Origin: Candidatus Bathyarchaeota archaeon
Lineage (GTDB): Archaea; Thermoproteota; Bathyarchaeia; Bathyarchaeales; Bathycorpusculaceae
Reading direction: 5' to 3'
Length of the DNA stretch: 64,000 nt
NCBI GenBank assembly: GCA_026014665.1
Contig: JAOZHX010000034.1
Span: forward strand, 62,001-126,000
Shown here: positions 55,546-64,000 of the stretch, piece after piece
Layout of the letters: every line of letters begins with the position of its first letter
How positions within the stretch are numbered: position 1 is the first letter of the stretch
Notes under the pieces: generated by a model
The model's input: only the letters and a program-made list of their open reading frames with translations
The model's database searches: none
Told to the model about the DNA's origin: nothing
Translations under genes and position numbers: made by a program

Positions 55546-57033
55546 TCATAAGTGTACTGTACCGATCAAGTTCAAGAAGAACGCTGGGTAAATCCCCACT
55601 AAAATCACCATTATCGCAAGCAGCACCATGGCCAACTGCATGAACTGCGGCACTTTGACGACCTTGGTTTTTTGCATCTTTGGCTCCCCGAAGAACACAT
55701 TCGTTATGAACCTTAACGAATAGGCAAGTGAAAGCACTGTTGTAATTAGCATAAGCGATGTCGTAACCATGTAGAATGTTCCAACACCAGGGGTCATAAC
55801 CATCTGGAAAGCGCCAACAAAGATGAGTACTTCACTGATAAAGCAAGCAAACGGAGGTGTGCCTGCAAGGCTCAAAGCCGCAGTTATGGATGTGGTTGCG
55901 GTTGAGGGTATTTTTCCTGCTAATCCGCCCATTTCATGCATGTTTCGCGTAGCAAGCAGGGTGGTCAGAGCGCCACCTGTGAGGAAGAAGAGACCCTTGC
56001 TTATGCCGTGGGTTAAGATTTGCAGAACGGTGCCGTCTATGGCAATTTGCGTTGGGAACAGTGAGAAGCCAAAGAGGATATAGCCCATGTGGGAAATGCT
56101 GGAGTAAGCCATTACACGTTTTATGTCAGTTTCTCTTAGCGCAAGGAAGGAGCCGAAAAAAGCCGATATTACGCCAAAGATGCTCAAGCCAAACAGAAAG
56201 TCAGTGGCAAAAGTTGCATTGTTGGCAACGACTGCAGGCAAGACTATACCTAGGGAGATTCTTACAACAGCGTAGGCTCCAGCACTCGTTAACACCCCGC
56301 TCAGCAACGCCGACATGGGGGCAGGCGCCGAGTAGGCATCTGGTAGCCAAGAGTGTAAGGGGACAACTGCCATTTTAACGGCGAACCCGGCTGTTAGTGC
56401 CAGCAGTATCCATTTGAGGTATCCGACGTTTGCACTCATCAACGAAGTTGCGGCTTGTGTCATATCTAGATTGCCAGTGAGCATGTAGATGCCGCCGATG
56501 CCCAGGATGATAAAAACTGCGCCAGCATGGGTGTAGATGAAGAATTTGAAAGCCGCCCTATAGGAGTCTTTGTAGCCCCAGTTGCCCAAGATGAAGTACG
56601 CGGGGACAATCATGAGTTCCCAAAAGAAGTAGAACAGCAACAGGTTGGAGGCTATGAAAACGCCTACTAAACCGAAGGTAAGCAGAGTAATCAGGGCATA
56701 GTACGTTGGAAGGTTCTTTTTGCCCTCCATGTAATTTATGGAGTAAATAACCGCTGCCAACACGATGATTAACGTCATGATTACCATTGATAGGCTTATG
56801 CCATCAACAAAGAGCATGAATGAGGAGTTTAGCACAGGGATCCAGCTGTAGACTTCCTCATACCGAACGTGGCTAAACACGGTTGGAACTGTGGTTAAAA
56901 CCAGCGCTAAATCCAAGAGCGTTAGCATTGTTACTGACAGTGCTGCAGCCTTGGATGATTTTTTGCCAGCCAAATAAACGAAGGGAAAACCCACGATGGG
57001 GATTAATAGCGAAACGAGTAGGGTATATGCCAT
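55546..57033 (-). CDS. NuoM/FpoM-like membrane antiporter subunit
   Basis: The 495-residue protein has about 14 transmembrane helices. Conserved NuoM residues are visible: FFWELMIVPAYFILGNWG with the Glu, KMAVVPLHSWLPDAYSAAPAP-like core (VVPLHSWLPDAY) and GISKGLFFLTGGAL with Lys. It pumps H+ or Na+ in complex I, Fpo or Mrp complexes, but no other complex subunit is nearby. Confidence 0.85.
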   Translation of the reverse strand: MAYTLLVSLLIPIVGFPFVYLAGKKSSKAAALSVTMLTLLDLALVLTTVPTVFSHVRYEEVYSWIPVLNSSFMLFVDGISLSMVIMTLIIVLAAVIYSINYMEGKKNLPTYYALITLLTFGLVGVFIASNLLLFYFFWELMIVPAYFILGNWGYKDSYRAAFKFFIYTHAGAVFIILGIGGIYMLTGNLDMTQAATSLMSANVGYLKWILLALTAGFAVKMAVVPLHSWLPDAYSAPAPMSALLSGVLTSAGAYAVVRISLGIVLPAVVANNATFATDFLFGLSIFGVISAFFGSFLALRETDIKRVMAYSSISHMGYILFGFSLFPTQIAIDGTVLQILTHGISKGLFFLTGGALTTLLATRNMHEMGGLAGKIPSTATTSITAALSLAGTPPFACFISEVLIFVGAFQMVMTPGVGTFYMVTTSLMLITTVLSLAYSLRFITNVFFGEPKMQKTKVVKVPQFMQLAMVLLAIMVILVGIYPAFFLNLIGTVHL

Positions 57034-57075
57034 CGGCTAAGCGATCCTTTCTTGGCTTGAAAGCTTCTTTAGCGC

Positions 57076-57195
57076 TTATTGCGCTCTTTCAGCTTTCTCC
57101 TGTTTCTTTTTGCGCGAGATCGCATACTCGATGAATGAGAAAGCCAGTGAACCTACGCCTAAAACGCTTGCGATTATGATGCTGAAGTCAAACAT
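57076..57195 (-). CDS. Single-span membrane peptide 1
   Basis: 39 residues from ATG 57195. MFDFSIIIASVLGVGSLAFS is a transmembrane helix, followed by FIEYAISRKKKQEK. Paralogous to the peptide at 57355: both have G-V-G-S-L and S-F-x-E-Y. It ends 42 bp before the NuoM-like start. Confidence 0.6.
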   Translation of the reverse strand: MFDFSIIIASVLGVGSLAFSFIEYAISRKKKQEKAERAQ

Positions 57196-57354
57196 TGCTT
57201 TTCCTCGCTTTGACCGTGGATTTATGAGGCTGCTTGAACGGCTACCCATATAAAGTTATTTAAGGATAAACCGGAAAGTCTTTGGAAAGGTCGGACCTTT
57301 ATAGCGGAATGTTGGGTTGAAAGGTAGTGAACGCTCCCAGAGAAAACGGAGGGG

Positions 57355-57462
57355 TTAGTTGGATGCATTTTCACGTTTCCTCCTTGAAAGGGTGTATTCG
57401 GCGAATGAGATTCCCAATGAACCCACTCCGAAGGCAGCAATCAGGATAGTTGTTACATCCAT
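57355..57462 (-). CDS. Single-span membrane peptide 2
   Basis: 35 residues from ATG 57462. MDVTTILIAAFGVGSLGIS is a transmembrane helix, followed by FAEYTLSRRKREN. Matches peptide 1 in layout and in GVGSL and S-F-x-E-Y. Likely small subunit of the antiporter complex. Confidence 0.6.
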   Translation of the reverse strand: MDVTTILIAAFGVGSLGISFAEYTLSRRKRENASN

Positions 57463-57475
57463 GTCCTTGTGCCTC

Positions 57476-57562
57476 CTAAATTTCTTTCAGGGCTGATTCT
57501 ATCCAGCCTGCGCCGGTTTTTTCGGCGTATTTTCCAAATTTGATTGCTAGTTTTTTACTCAT
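57476..57562 (-). CDS. Tiny basic peptide upstream of the membrane peptides
   Basis: 28 residues: MSKKLAIKFGKYAEKTGAGW then IESALKEI. It has a helical, basic, soluble look. It is 13 bp upstream of peptide 2 in the same direction. Confidence 0.4.
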   Translation of the reverse strand: MSKKLAIKFGKYAEKTGAGWIESALKEI

Positions 57563-57676
57563 TTTTTTCACCTTTTTTTTGTTATCTTGTAATATTTGCG
57601 ATTAAATATAAAGTTAGTTAAGAATTATTCATAAAAATTAGGAAATGCGGGTTGGGTGCTTTCGGTTCCCAGTTTG

Positions 57677-58246
57677 TCATCCAAAGGGTTTAATTTTTGC
57701 TGATGCAGGCTTGATTATTACTCTGAGCTTAGTCAAGTTCTCCTTTATTTCTGCTTTAACGCCCATGGCCTCAAAGTATTCTTCGAGAAATATTCTGATG
57801 AAATCTTTTGAAAGTTCGGAAACCAGCACTAACGTGAAGTCATTCGGAGCATTTTTCGTTAAGCGGAAAAAGTTGCACGCCTCAAGCCTGAAAAGAAGGT
57901 CTTCGCTTGAATGAACCGTGTTTTTGAGCTGTTCCCAATGTGCTCTTGCGACATCTCTATGCTCACTCCAAAAGCGCTCTTTATCGGGCGAGGTAGCGAT
58001 AAGGCGTAGGAACATAAGCCAGTGGTCAACATCCACTATTATGTGTTCTCCTGTGGGAAGCATGGCTAGATATGCATGAAACTTTTTCTTTATGGCAGGG
58101 TCTTCGAGTGCTTTGTTTTCGCTGTAGAATTTGAGGGCACGGCGCATAACTTCGCTTTGTGAAAGCTGCGCTTCAGTGCTTATTTTTTCTAATAAGTCAG
58201 CTGTTGATTTATCGAATGCGACCGTGATTCTTGTGGGGTTCGCCAT
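57677..58246 (-). CDS. Ribbon-helix-helix transcription regulator-like protein
   Basis: 189 residues. The N-terminal RHH domain RITVAFDKSTADLLEKIS, QSEVMRRALKFY is of CopG type. The ~140-residue C-terminal part is unrecognised (HWLMFLRLIATSPDKERFW; VKAEIKENLTKLRVIIK). It probably binds DNA as a dimer and senses something. ATG at 58246; the ORF can start 9 bp earlier. Confidence 0.7.
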   Translation of the reverse strand: MANPTRITVAFDKSTADLLEKISTEAQLSQSEVMRRALKFYSENKALEDPAIKKKFHAYLAMLPTGEHIIVDVDHWLMFLRLIATSPDKERFWSEHRDVARAHWEQLKNTVHSSEDLLFRLEACNFFRLTKNAPNDFTLVLVSELSKDFIRIFLEEYFEAMGVKAEIKENLTKLRVIIKPASAKIKPFG

Positions 58247-58433
58247 CTCGATCACTGCTTTAATGCCTTTTGACAGTCTTTCAGCTTATTAATAATTATA
58301 TAAACGTTATTGTAATAAAATGGTTTTTTATTTCACAAAGCTCAGACATATGGCTAAATATTCTGAACATTCGTCTAAAGCAGACAAATCGGGGCTCTTG
58401 TCCCTATTGGTTTTCCATTAAAAAATCGTAATT

Positions 58434-58459
58434 CTGTATCTTCATGCTGTATCTTCATG
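58434..58459 (+). repeat. Direct repeat CTGTATCTTCATG x2
   Basis: Two perfect tandem 13-mers lie about 30 bp before repeat copy B. Function not known. Confidence 0.6.
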
Positions 58460-58489
58460 CTCACTTCAATTGGCATTTGCGCTATAAGT

Positions 58490-58680
58490 TTTATGTGGGT
58501 GTAGCGGTTCTTAGGCTGCCACAAGATTGTTTAAGAAAAAGGTTGTATTTTGCGTTTGCATTGTTCTTTGGCGCCTGTTCGCGTGTGGCATAGGTGTTTT
58601 CCTCAGCATCATATGCATGTTTTCATGTTGAATCGGCAACGGTGTGGGTGTGAAGGCATGTGCCGTTTGTTTTTTTCCAT
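58490..58680 (+). repeat. Dispersed ~190-bp element, copy B (near full length)
   Basis: It starts TTATGTGGGTGTAGCGG, contains CCACAAGATTG and GCGTGTGGC, and ends near GTGTGGGTGTGAAGGCATGT and TTTTTTTCCAT. It matches C and E over their length and A at the left end. Codon-like matches (CLRK, FFGxC) between B and C hint at decayed coding sequence, but stops interrupt. Confidence 0.65.
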
Positions 58681-58808
58681 AAGAATTATAGAATGTTTGA
58701 CCAGCAAAAGCGCAACGCCAATGTTGGCACCCGTCCACCAATCCTATCACTCAGCATGCCAAAGAAACATACGACGAAAATTTTAATTTGGGATACAATT
58801 AGGAGTTG

Positions 58809-60359
58809 TTAATCTTTTAGTATTTTGCCGTTTACTACGACCATGCTAACGGCTATATCCTTGATTTCCTCTGGTTTAACCGTTAACGGATCAGATGCCA
58901 GAACGGTGAGGTCTGCTAGTTTGCCCTCTTCAATGGAGCCTTTATGGTTTTCTTCGCCAGAAACGTAAGCGGCATCAAGCGTGTACATGCGCAGAGCTTC
59001 CTGAGGGCTTAACCGCTGCTCAGAAAAACTTGGTCTCACAACCAGTTCATGCATTCCCAAGAGTGGACTTAACGGTTCCATGGGACAATCGGATCCGCCT
59101 GCAATTCTTACGCCTGCATTGAGCAGAGTTTTGAGTGGATGGAGCCATTTTGCGCGTTGCTCGCCGAGATGTTGAGTTGCTGACCAAACCGCAAACTCCG
59201 TTGTTATGACTTTAGGTTGCACAGTTACAACAACATCGTTGACTTTAAGTCGTTCGAGCAGTTCTTGGTTGAGCACCGCGGCCTGCTCGATTCGGAAAGG
59301 GACCTTCCCTTTTTTTGGTGCCTTCTCAATTGCGTTTAGGGCTGCATCAACGGCTTTGTCACCCATGGCATGGACGATAGGTTGATAACCTGCCGCTAAA
59401 ACCGTGTTAACCAAAAGATCCAGCTGTTGCTGAGTACAGAGTAATTTTCCGTAGTTACTTGGTTCATCATCATAAGGCTCAAAGAGCGAAGCGGTCTTAG
59501 AATCTAAATATCCATCTGCGAAAATTATTACGCCCCCAACACGCAACATAGAAAGGTCATTTGACTGAAAATTTTTTATCTGCTCCCAAAATGCCTCTGG
59601 AACAATCACGTTAACGCGAAGCGGAAGCCTTCCCTCTGCATGTAACTTTTTAACCAAGGTTACCTCGGTTTCCGAGATTAAAATCCAGTGAACACTAGTT
59701 AAACCTGATTTGACGATTTCATGACAGGCCACGGCAGTTGCTTTTGTCAGTTCTTCAAGCGAAGGTTCAGGAACAGCTTGCCAAACCAAGTTGGTGGCGC
59801 TGTCACGGAAGATCCCTGTGAGTTCACCCTTCACGTCATAATCTATGCTTCCGCCTGACGGCACAATCGTTTTTTTGGAAACGCCGGCTTTAGCTAATGC
59901 TTTACTGTTGACGGCACAAATCATCGCAGAATCATGGTATAGGATTACAGGATTGTTTGGCGCAGCGGCATCCAAGTCGGCAATTTCTAAGAGGCGTTTT
60001 TCTTTGAAACGGTTCTCATTCCAACCGCGTCCCACTATCCAGTTTTCTACTCCAGTTTCCTTTGCTTTTTCTGACAATTTTTCTTGGAGTTCCACGATGG
60101 ATTCAGTAGAAGACACATCAAGCCACATCAGGCACCTGCCGAAGTCTGCAAGATGAATATGGGTGTCAATCAGCCCCGGCACCACTGTTTTTCCTTTTAG
60201 GTCGATGGTTTTTGTATGTTTATCTATCAGCTGTTTTATCTCTTGGTTTGAGCCTACTTTTAGGATTTTGTTCTTGCTTACTGCCACGGCTTGTGCGGTT
60301 GGCTGCCGTGGGTTCATGGTTCGAACGTTTGCGTTTAGGAAGGCTAGGTCAGCTGACAA
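58809..60359 (-). CDS. Amidohydrolase (YtcJ-like)
   Basis: The 516-residue protein has GKTVVPGLIDTHIHLADFGR with the metal HxH, AMGDKAVDAALNAIE, GGSDCPMEPLSPL and an N-terminal beta-rich domain with NANVRTMNPRQPTA. This is the YtcJ/N-substituted formamide deformylase subgroup of the amidohydrolases. Substrate unknown. It is cytosolic, with no signal. Confidence 0.85.
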   Translation of the reverse strand: MSADLAFLNANVRTMNPRQPTAQAVAVSKNKILKVGSNQEIKQLIDKHTKTIDLKGKTVVPGLIDTHIHLADFGRCLMWLDVSSTESIVELQEKLSEKAKETGVENWIVGRGWNENRFKEKRLLEIADLDAAAPNNPVILYHDSAMICAVNSKALAKAGVSKKTIVPSGGSIDYDVKGELTGIFRDSATNLVWQAVPEPSLEELTKATAVACHEIVKSGLTSVHWILISETEVTLVKKLHAEGRLPLRVNVIVPEAFWEQIKNFQSNDLSMLRVGGVIIFADGYLDSKTASLFEPYDDEPSNYGKLLCTQQQLDLLVNTVLAAGYQPIVHAMGDKAVDAALNAIEKAPKKGKVPFRIEQAAVLNQELLERLKVNDVVVTVQPKVITTEFAVWSATQHLGEQRAKWLHPLKTLLNAGVRIAGGSDCPMEPLSPLLGMHELVVRPSFSEQRLSPQEALRMYTLDAAYVSGEENHKGSIEEGKLADLTVLASDPLTVKPEEIKDIAVSMVVVNGKILKD

Positions 60360-60429
60360 GTTTCCACAGATCCGCTATTAGACTCGATTGTTTGCTATTA
60401 AGTACTTAGGATAAAAAAACTCTTGCGGA

Positions 60430-62964
60430 TTATTGGTTCTTGTTTAGCTGGAAAGATTTGCTGTTTTTTCTCCAAAACATGTAAGTTATTGCAGCTGCAA
60501 CAGCAATTGCGACGGCGCCTGTGATCGCAATTAGCGTCGACATGGTTGGCGTTAAAGTCGCACTGCTACTCGTCGACCCAGCTGATGATTCAGGGTTGGT
60601 TATGTTTTCGCGGAAAGCGTAAAGATTCCAGTCGTTGCAGCCGATGTAGAGCATGTTGTTGGCTATGGTTGGTGAAGACCAACTGCTAGAAGGCATGTCT
60701 GCCACGTCAAGTTTTGAACCATTGTTGGTTGCATCCAGTACAAATACGTGTCGTTGACTGGTAACATCATAGATTTTGTCATCCGCATACGTCGGTGCAA
60801 CGTAGAGTTCGTCGCCGGTGTAGAAGCCCCACATCTTCTTTCCCGTCGTCGCGTTAATGCATGCTACATCGAATTTGTCGATGAGAAAAACTTTTCCATC
60901 AACGTAAATTGGTGAACAAAACAGGAATTCCCCAGCAGAGGGATTGGAGAATGTCCATAAGACTTCGCCGGTTGCCTCGCTTAGGGCATAGTAGGCTGCC
61001 GTGTTGGAGGGCACAAAGACCATGCCATCCGCGACTGATGGAGAACCCAGTAGCTCGGTTCCGCCAATGAATACTGGAACGTAAGGGATGTCTTGCTTCC
61101 AAATTACGGAGCCAGTTTTTGCATCAAGTTTGTAGAGAACGCCGGTGGTCGGTCCCTGAGAAGTGAAGAAGACTGCCCCGTTAGAGACTGCGGGAGAACA
61201 TTCGATTGGACCAACGGTCGCTATTTTCCAGACAACTCTGCCGCTATCCGCGTCTAGCGCGTAGAAGTTGCTGTCTAATGACCCAATGTATACTATGCCG
61301 TCTGATACTGTGGGCGAAGATTTAAGCACTATCGTTGCAAAAGTAAATTCTTTGTTACCGTTGATTGGCGTTTGCCAGAGCAGTTTACCAGTGTGTGCGT
61401 CTAGGCAGTAGACGTTGCCGTCGTCGCCGCCAGTGTAAACTTTGCCGTTGACAACTGCAACTGAAGACTCAACAAACGCTCCAGTGGTAAACCTCCAGAT
61501 GAGTTTGCCGCTCCAAGCGCCCACCGCATAGATGTTTTTGTCCTGTGAACCAAAGTACACAATCCCGTCCACGATTGTCGGCGAAGAAATAACAGAACCC
61601 CCCGTCGTAAACTTCCAAGCCAACGTCAAGTTAGCTGGACCAGCCGTGGCAGCTGAAGAATGCGTCGGGTCGGCACCCCACATGTGCCAGTTGCTGACGT
61701 CAACCGAGTCCGTGCCAACAGCCCAGAGCTGATTAACCGTGGAGTACTCGTTGCCAGAAATGGTGTCAACAGCCTTCGTCACCTCACCCGGAATCATGAA
61801 CAATCGGCCATAAGCAACGATAACGGATTCTTTAGGCGCCAACGCTTCCATCGGCAACCGCCAAATCACCGCTCCAGTATACGCATCCAAACAAGCAAAC
61901 TCCGAAGCCCCAACTTCTTGGTTGTAGTAAGCGTTCTGTCCAGTGGTCGCGTACACTTTTCCATCTGCAACTGTGGGATACCCTGGAAACATCAACGGAC
62001 CCGGACCACTGTAATTCCACACTAACTTGCCTGATTCAACGTCGAAAGCGTAGAGTTTGCCGTCCTTGTTGAGCGAGTAAACCATGCCGTAACCCACCGC
62101 TGTCCCAACACAGAAATACCCGTCGCTGTCAGGGGGCGTATAGGTCCACAGTACCTCACCGTTTGTGGCGTTAAAACAGTAAAACGTGTTATCATCTGTG
62201 CCACCGCGCAGAAACCGCCCCATATAATAAGAACCGCTGAAAATCATAGGACCCTTCGTTAGCGTGTCCCAAACAACATTGCCTGTTTTAGCATCAAGCG
62301 CCACCTGGTGATTCTCAAAAGAACCCGGAAACACCAACCCGCCGCCATAAGTCACGCCTGAGCCAGTGCTGCCGCCACCAGCCACATAAGCCTTCCACGC
62401 CAAAGTAGGCGGCACATCAGGATTAGAGAAATCCCAGGCATAAACGTAGGAGCCTACTTTAGTGTAGAACATTCGTTCTTCGGGGCTGTAAACGTTGGCG
62501 ATAAAGAGGGGCCCCGTGTCGGCGGTGAAGTCGCTGCTGGTCCACAATATGTTGCCCGTGTGGGGGTCAAGACAGCTGCTTTCAACAACCAAGTGAGAAC
62601 TATCGACCTTGTAGGGAACAGGCCAGGTGCCAGTCATTGGAACCTCTTTCTGCCACACGACCTCACCTTCTTGGTTCACCGCTGCTACGCCGTGGGTTGT
62701 ACAAACAAAAATCAAACCGTCAAAAGCTACTAAATAAGGCTCGATACCAGTTATGTTCGTTTTCCACAGCACGTTGAATGAGGCAGGGGCAGGTCCATCA
62801 GAGAAGCGGGAAAAAGAAGAATCGCCTTGGAATTGCGGCCATTCATACCTGTTCAAATTGGTGCTGGAGGATCCATTTGAAGTGCTCAGCTGCGCTCCAG
62901 TGGAGTTTGCTTGCAGAGACAGCATACCAAATGCCGAGATAACGAGGAGGAAGATTAAGACCAT
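60430..62964 (-). CDS. Large secreted PQQ-like beta-propeller protein
   Basis: 844 residues: a signal-like N-terminus, then many PQQ-type blades (DAKTGNVVWD, NATNGEVLWTY, DVESGKLVWNYSG, DADSGRVVWK), at least two propellers, a Ser/Thr linker and a C-terminal transmembrane helix. The start is uncertain: GGAGG at ~63000 precedes an in-frame stretch KLPIIKKPKVG, so translation may begin at a non-ATG codon. It is probably surface-anchored and ligand-binding. Confidence 0.75.
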   Translation of the reverse strand: MVLIFLLVISAFGMLSLQANSTGAQLSTSNGSSSTNLNRYEWPQFQGDSSFSRFSDGPAPASFNVLWKTNITGIEPYLVAFDGLIFVCTTHGVAAVNQEGEVVWQKEVPMTGTWPVPYKVDSSHLVVESSCLDPHTGNILWTSSDFTADTGPLFIANVYSPEERMFYTKVGSYVYAWDFSNPDVPPTLAWKAYVAGGGSTGSGVTYGGGLVFPGSFENHQVALDAKTGNVVWDTLTKGPMIFSGSYYMGRFLRGGTDDNTFYCFNATNGEVLWTYTPPDSDGYFCVGTAVGYGMVYSLNKDGKLYAFDVESGKLVWNYSGPGPLMFPGYPTVADGKVYATTGQNAYYNQEVGASEFACLDAYTGAVIWRLPMEALAPKESVIVAYGRLFMIPGEVTKAVDTISGNEYSTVNQLWAVGTDSVDVSNWHMWGADPTHSSAATAGPANLTLAWKFTTGGSVISSPTIVDGIVYFGSQDKNIYAVGAWSGKLIWRFTTGAFVESSVAVVNGKVYTGGDDGNVYCLDAHTGKLLWQTPINGNKEFTFATIVLKSSPTVSDGIVYIGSLDSNFYALDADSGRVVWKIATVGPIECSPAVSNGAVFFTSQGPTTGVLYKLDAKTGSVIWKQDIPYVPVFIGGTELLGSPSVADGMVFVPSNTAAYYALSEATGEVLWTFSNPSAGEFLFCSPIYVDGKVFLIDKFDVACINATTGKKMWGFYTGDELYVAPTYADDKIYDVTSQRHVFVLDATNNGSKLDVADMPSSSWSSPTIANNMLYIGCNDWNLYAFRENITNPESSAGSTSSSATLTPTMSTLIAITGAVAIAVAAAITYMFWRKNSKSFQLNKNQ

Positions 62965-63224
62965 TCCAACTTTAGGCTTTTTTATAATCGGCAGTTTCCT
63001 CCAAGAGTTATAATCGAGGTGATTTCTTGCCCACAGAGACAGTCTATGATGTTATTCTGCTATAAACTTTACGTTAAACCGCTTCGGAGGCGAGGAGATC
63101 CTTTTGATGATGAAATTTTGAATTGGTTATATGGAGAAAAAACAGGAAGAGGGAAATTTTTCGGAATTTATTAATTCTACGCATGCTCTATTGAAATCCA
63201 GACATAACAATCGTAGTGCTTCCA

Positions 63225-64000
63225 ATGCGCGTTTGTCTCATTAACCCGCCACGTATTCAACCAAAACTCTGGGGAAAACCAAGCATCCTGCAACCCCTAG
63301 ACATAGCGTACGTAGCAGCAGTCCTTGAGAAAGAACATGAAGTCCACGTCATTGATGCAGCAAACGAAGGCTGGAAAACCCTCCAAGAAGTCGACGGCAA
63401 TAAGTACCGCCAAGGCTTAAAAAATGAAGTTATCGCTAGTCGGCTCAAGAAGTGGATGCCTGACGTTGTAGGCATAACCATACCCTTCTCAGGCTGGTGG
63501 AAACCTGCGTATGAGATGGTAACGTTAGCGAAAAGTATCGATGAAAGCACGCCCATCTTCCTAAGCGGATTGCATCCATCAGCGCGACCAATCGATTGTC
63601 TATCCCACCCCAACGTAGATTACGTGGTAATTGGCGAACCAGAACGAACAATCGAAGAATTAGTTAACTTCTTGGCAGAGGATAAGTTGGGAGACCTCAA
63701 AAAAATCAAAGGCATCGGCTACATGAAAGATGGACAACCAATCATAACGGCACCAAGACCAGTCATTCAAGACTTAGATTCTCTGCCGTTTCCCGCCAGA
63801 CACCTTCTTCCGATGGATGAATACTTTGCTGCCGTAAAAGAGAACCCTCTGAGAGGTGAAATTGGCAAGCACTGGACCACCATGATTACAAGCCGAGGCT
63901 GCCCCTACAACTGCGTCTTCTGCACCGTGCACACGTTGATGAGCAGGCAATGGCGCGGCAGAAGCCCAAAAAACGTAATCGATGAAATACAGCAACTCAA
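63225..64000 (+). CDS. B12-binding-domain radical SAM protein (3' partial)
   Basis: ATG at 63225, running off the window. It begins MRVCLINPPRIQPKLWGKPS, typical of B12-binding domains, with VVIGEPERTIEELVNF, and the radical SAM motif SRGCPYNCVFCTVHT. The rest lies downstream. Similar in type to the gene at 35224. Confidence 0.8.
   Translation, partial: MRVCLINPPRIQPKLWGKPSILQPLDIAYVAAVLEKEHEVHVIDAANEGWKTLQEVDGNKYRQGLKNEVIASRLKKWMPDVVGITIPFSGWWKPAYEMVTLAKSIDESTPIFLSGLHPSARPIDCLSHPNVDYVVIGEPERTIEELVNFLAEDKLGDLKKIKGIGYMKDGQPIITAPRPVIQDLDSLPFPARHLLPMDEYFAAVKENPLRGEIGKHWTTMITSRGCPYNCVFCTVHTLMSRQWRGRSPKNVIDEIQQL

Larger units (their letters stand above)
58247..58808. other. Gene-free stretch with tandem repeat and repeat copy B
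   Basis: It holds a 13-bp direct repeat (58434-58459) and repeat copy B. An open frame of ~78 codons (58550-58786) overlaps B but is not preserved in other copies. Confidence 0.45.

Noticed and set aside
58550-58786. 78-codon frame over repeat copy B
   Set aside because: The frame does not match that of copy C, so it is a chance opening.

Overview
The window is archaeal. The evidence includes Alba, a Cdc48/VAT AAA ATPase, ribosomal protein L40e, archaeal EF-1 beta, the Hel308 helicase, archease, an archaeo-eukaryotic primase-like protein and frequent TTG/GTG starts with GGTGA-type ribosome binding sites. Two methylene-tetrahydromethanopterin dehydrogenases imply a tetrahydromethanopterin C1 pathway and coenzyme F420. 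The many secreted beta-propeller proteins with C-terminal membrane anchors, together with this gene mix, suggest a Bathyarchaeia-like anaerobe. That placement is an inference; no rRNA is present to test it.

Layout. 0-4 kb: a PhoU-like regulator cut by the window edge, then NAD(P)-type MtdB (with a large extra N-terminal region) and F420-type Mtd, then a cysteine-rich Hsp20-like protein. 4.5-10 kb: a minus-strand housekeeping run (small winged-helix protein, Cdc48, EF-1 beta, zinc finger, aspartyl-tRNA synthetase, KH protein, Alba). 10-19 kb: an Lrp-like regulator, L40e, an asparagine-synthetase-like protein, a surface-protein group with a dockerin-like and a cohesin-like protein, PurB and Hel308. 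19.2-23.5 kb: a tightly overlapping three-gene operon (SNF2/RapA-type helicase, zinc-ribbon protein, Mrr-fold nuclease), the best candidate here for an uncharacterised DNA-defence system. 23.7-26.9 kb: an IscS-IscU-SufS Fe-S cluster assembly operon. 27-36.6 kb: a secreted propeller protein and a glycan cluster (deacetylase-acetyltransferase fusion, GT2, three GT4, B12 radical SAM). 36.7-38.6 kb: a decayed zone with broken helix-turn-helix genes and an orphan AbrB antitoxin-like gene. 38.6-43.4 kb: GT2, M42 peptidase, archease, adenylate kinase and parvulin. 43.5-45.8 kb: a copper ATPase and a YHS protein. 45.8-55.5 kb: a redox and oxygen-defence group (protein disulfide oxidoreductase, flavodiiron protein, rubrerythrin, superoxide dismutase, ferredoxin, pyridine-nucleotide disulfide oxidoreductase, glutaredoxin, ferredoxin-thioredoxin-reductase/rubredoxin fusion), with a primase-like gene and a double-Alba-like gene inside it. 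55.3-57.6 kb: an orphan NuoM/FpoM-like antiporter subunit preceded by three tiny genes, two of them paralogous single-span membrane peptides. 57.7-64 kb: a ribbon-helix-helix protein, an amidohydrolase, a very large PQQ-like propeller protein and a B12 radical SAM gene cut by the window edge.

The main unexplained structure is a dispersed intergenic repeat of about 190 bp. I found three near-full copies and two partial ones (near 27.0, 28.8, 38.5, 42.5 and 58.6 kb, one inverted). All lie between genes and none keeps an open frame. I saw no rRNA, tRNA, CRISPR array or insertion sequence with a recognisable transposase.
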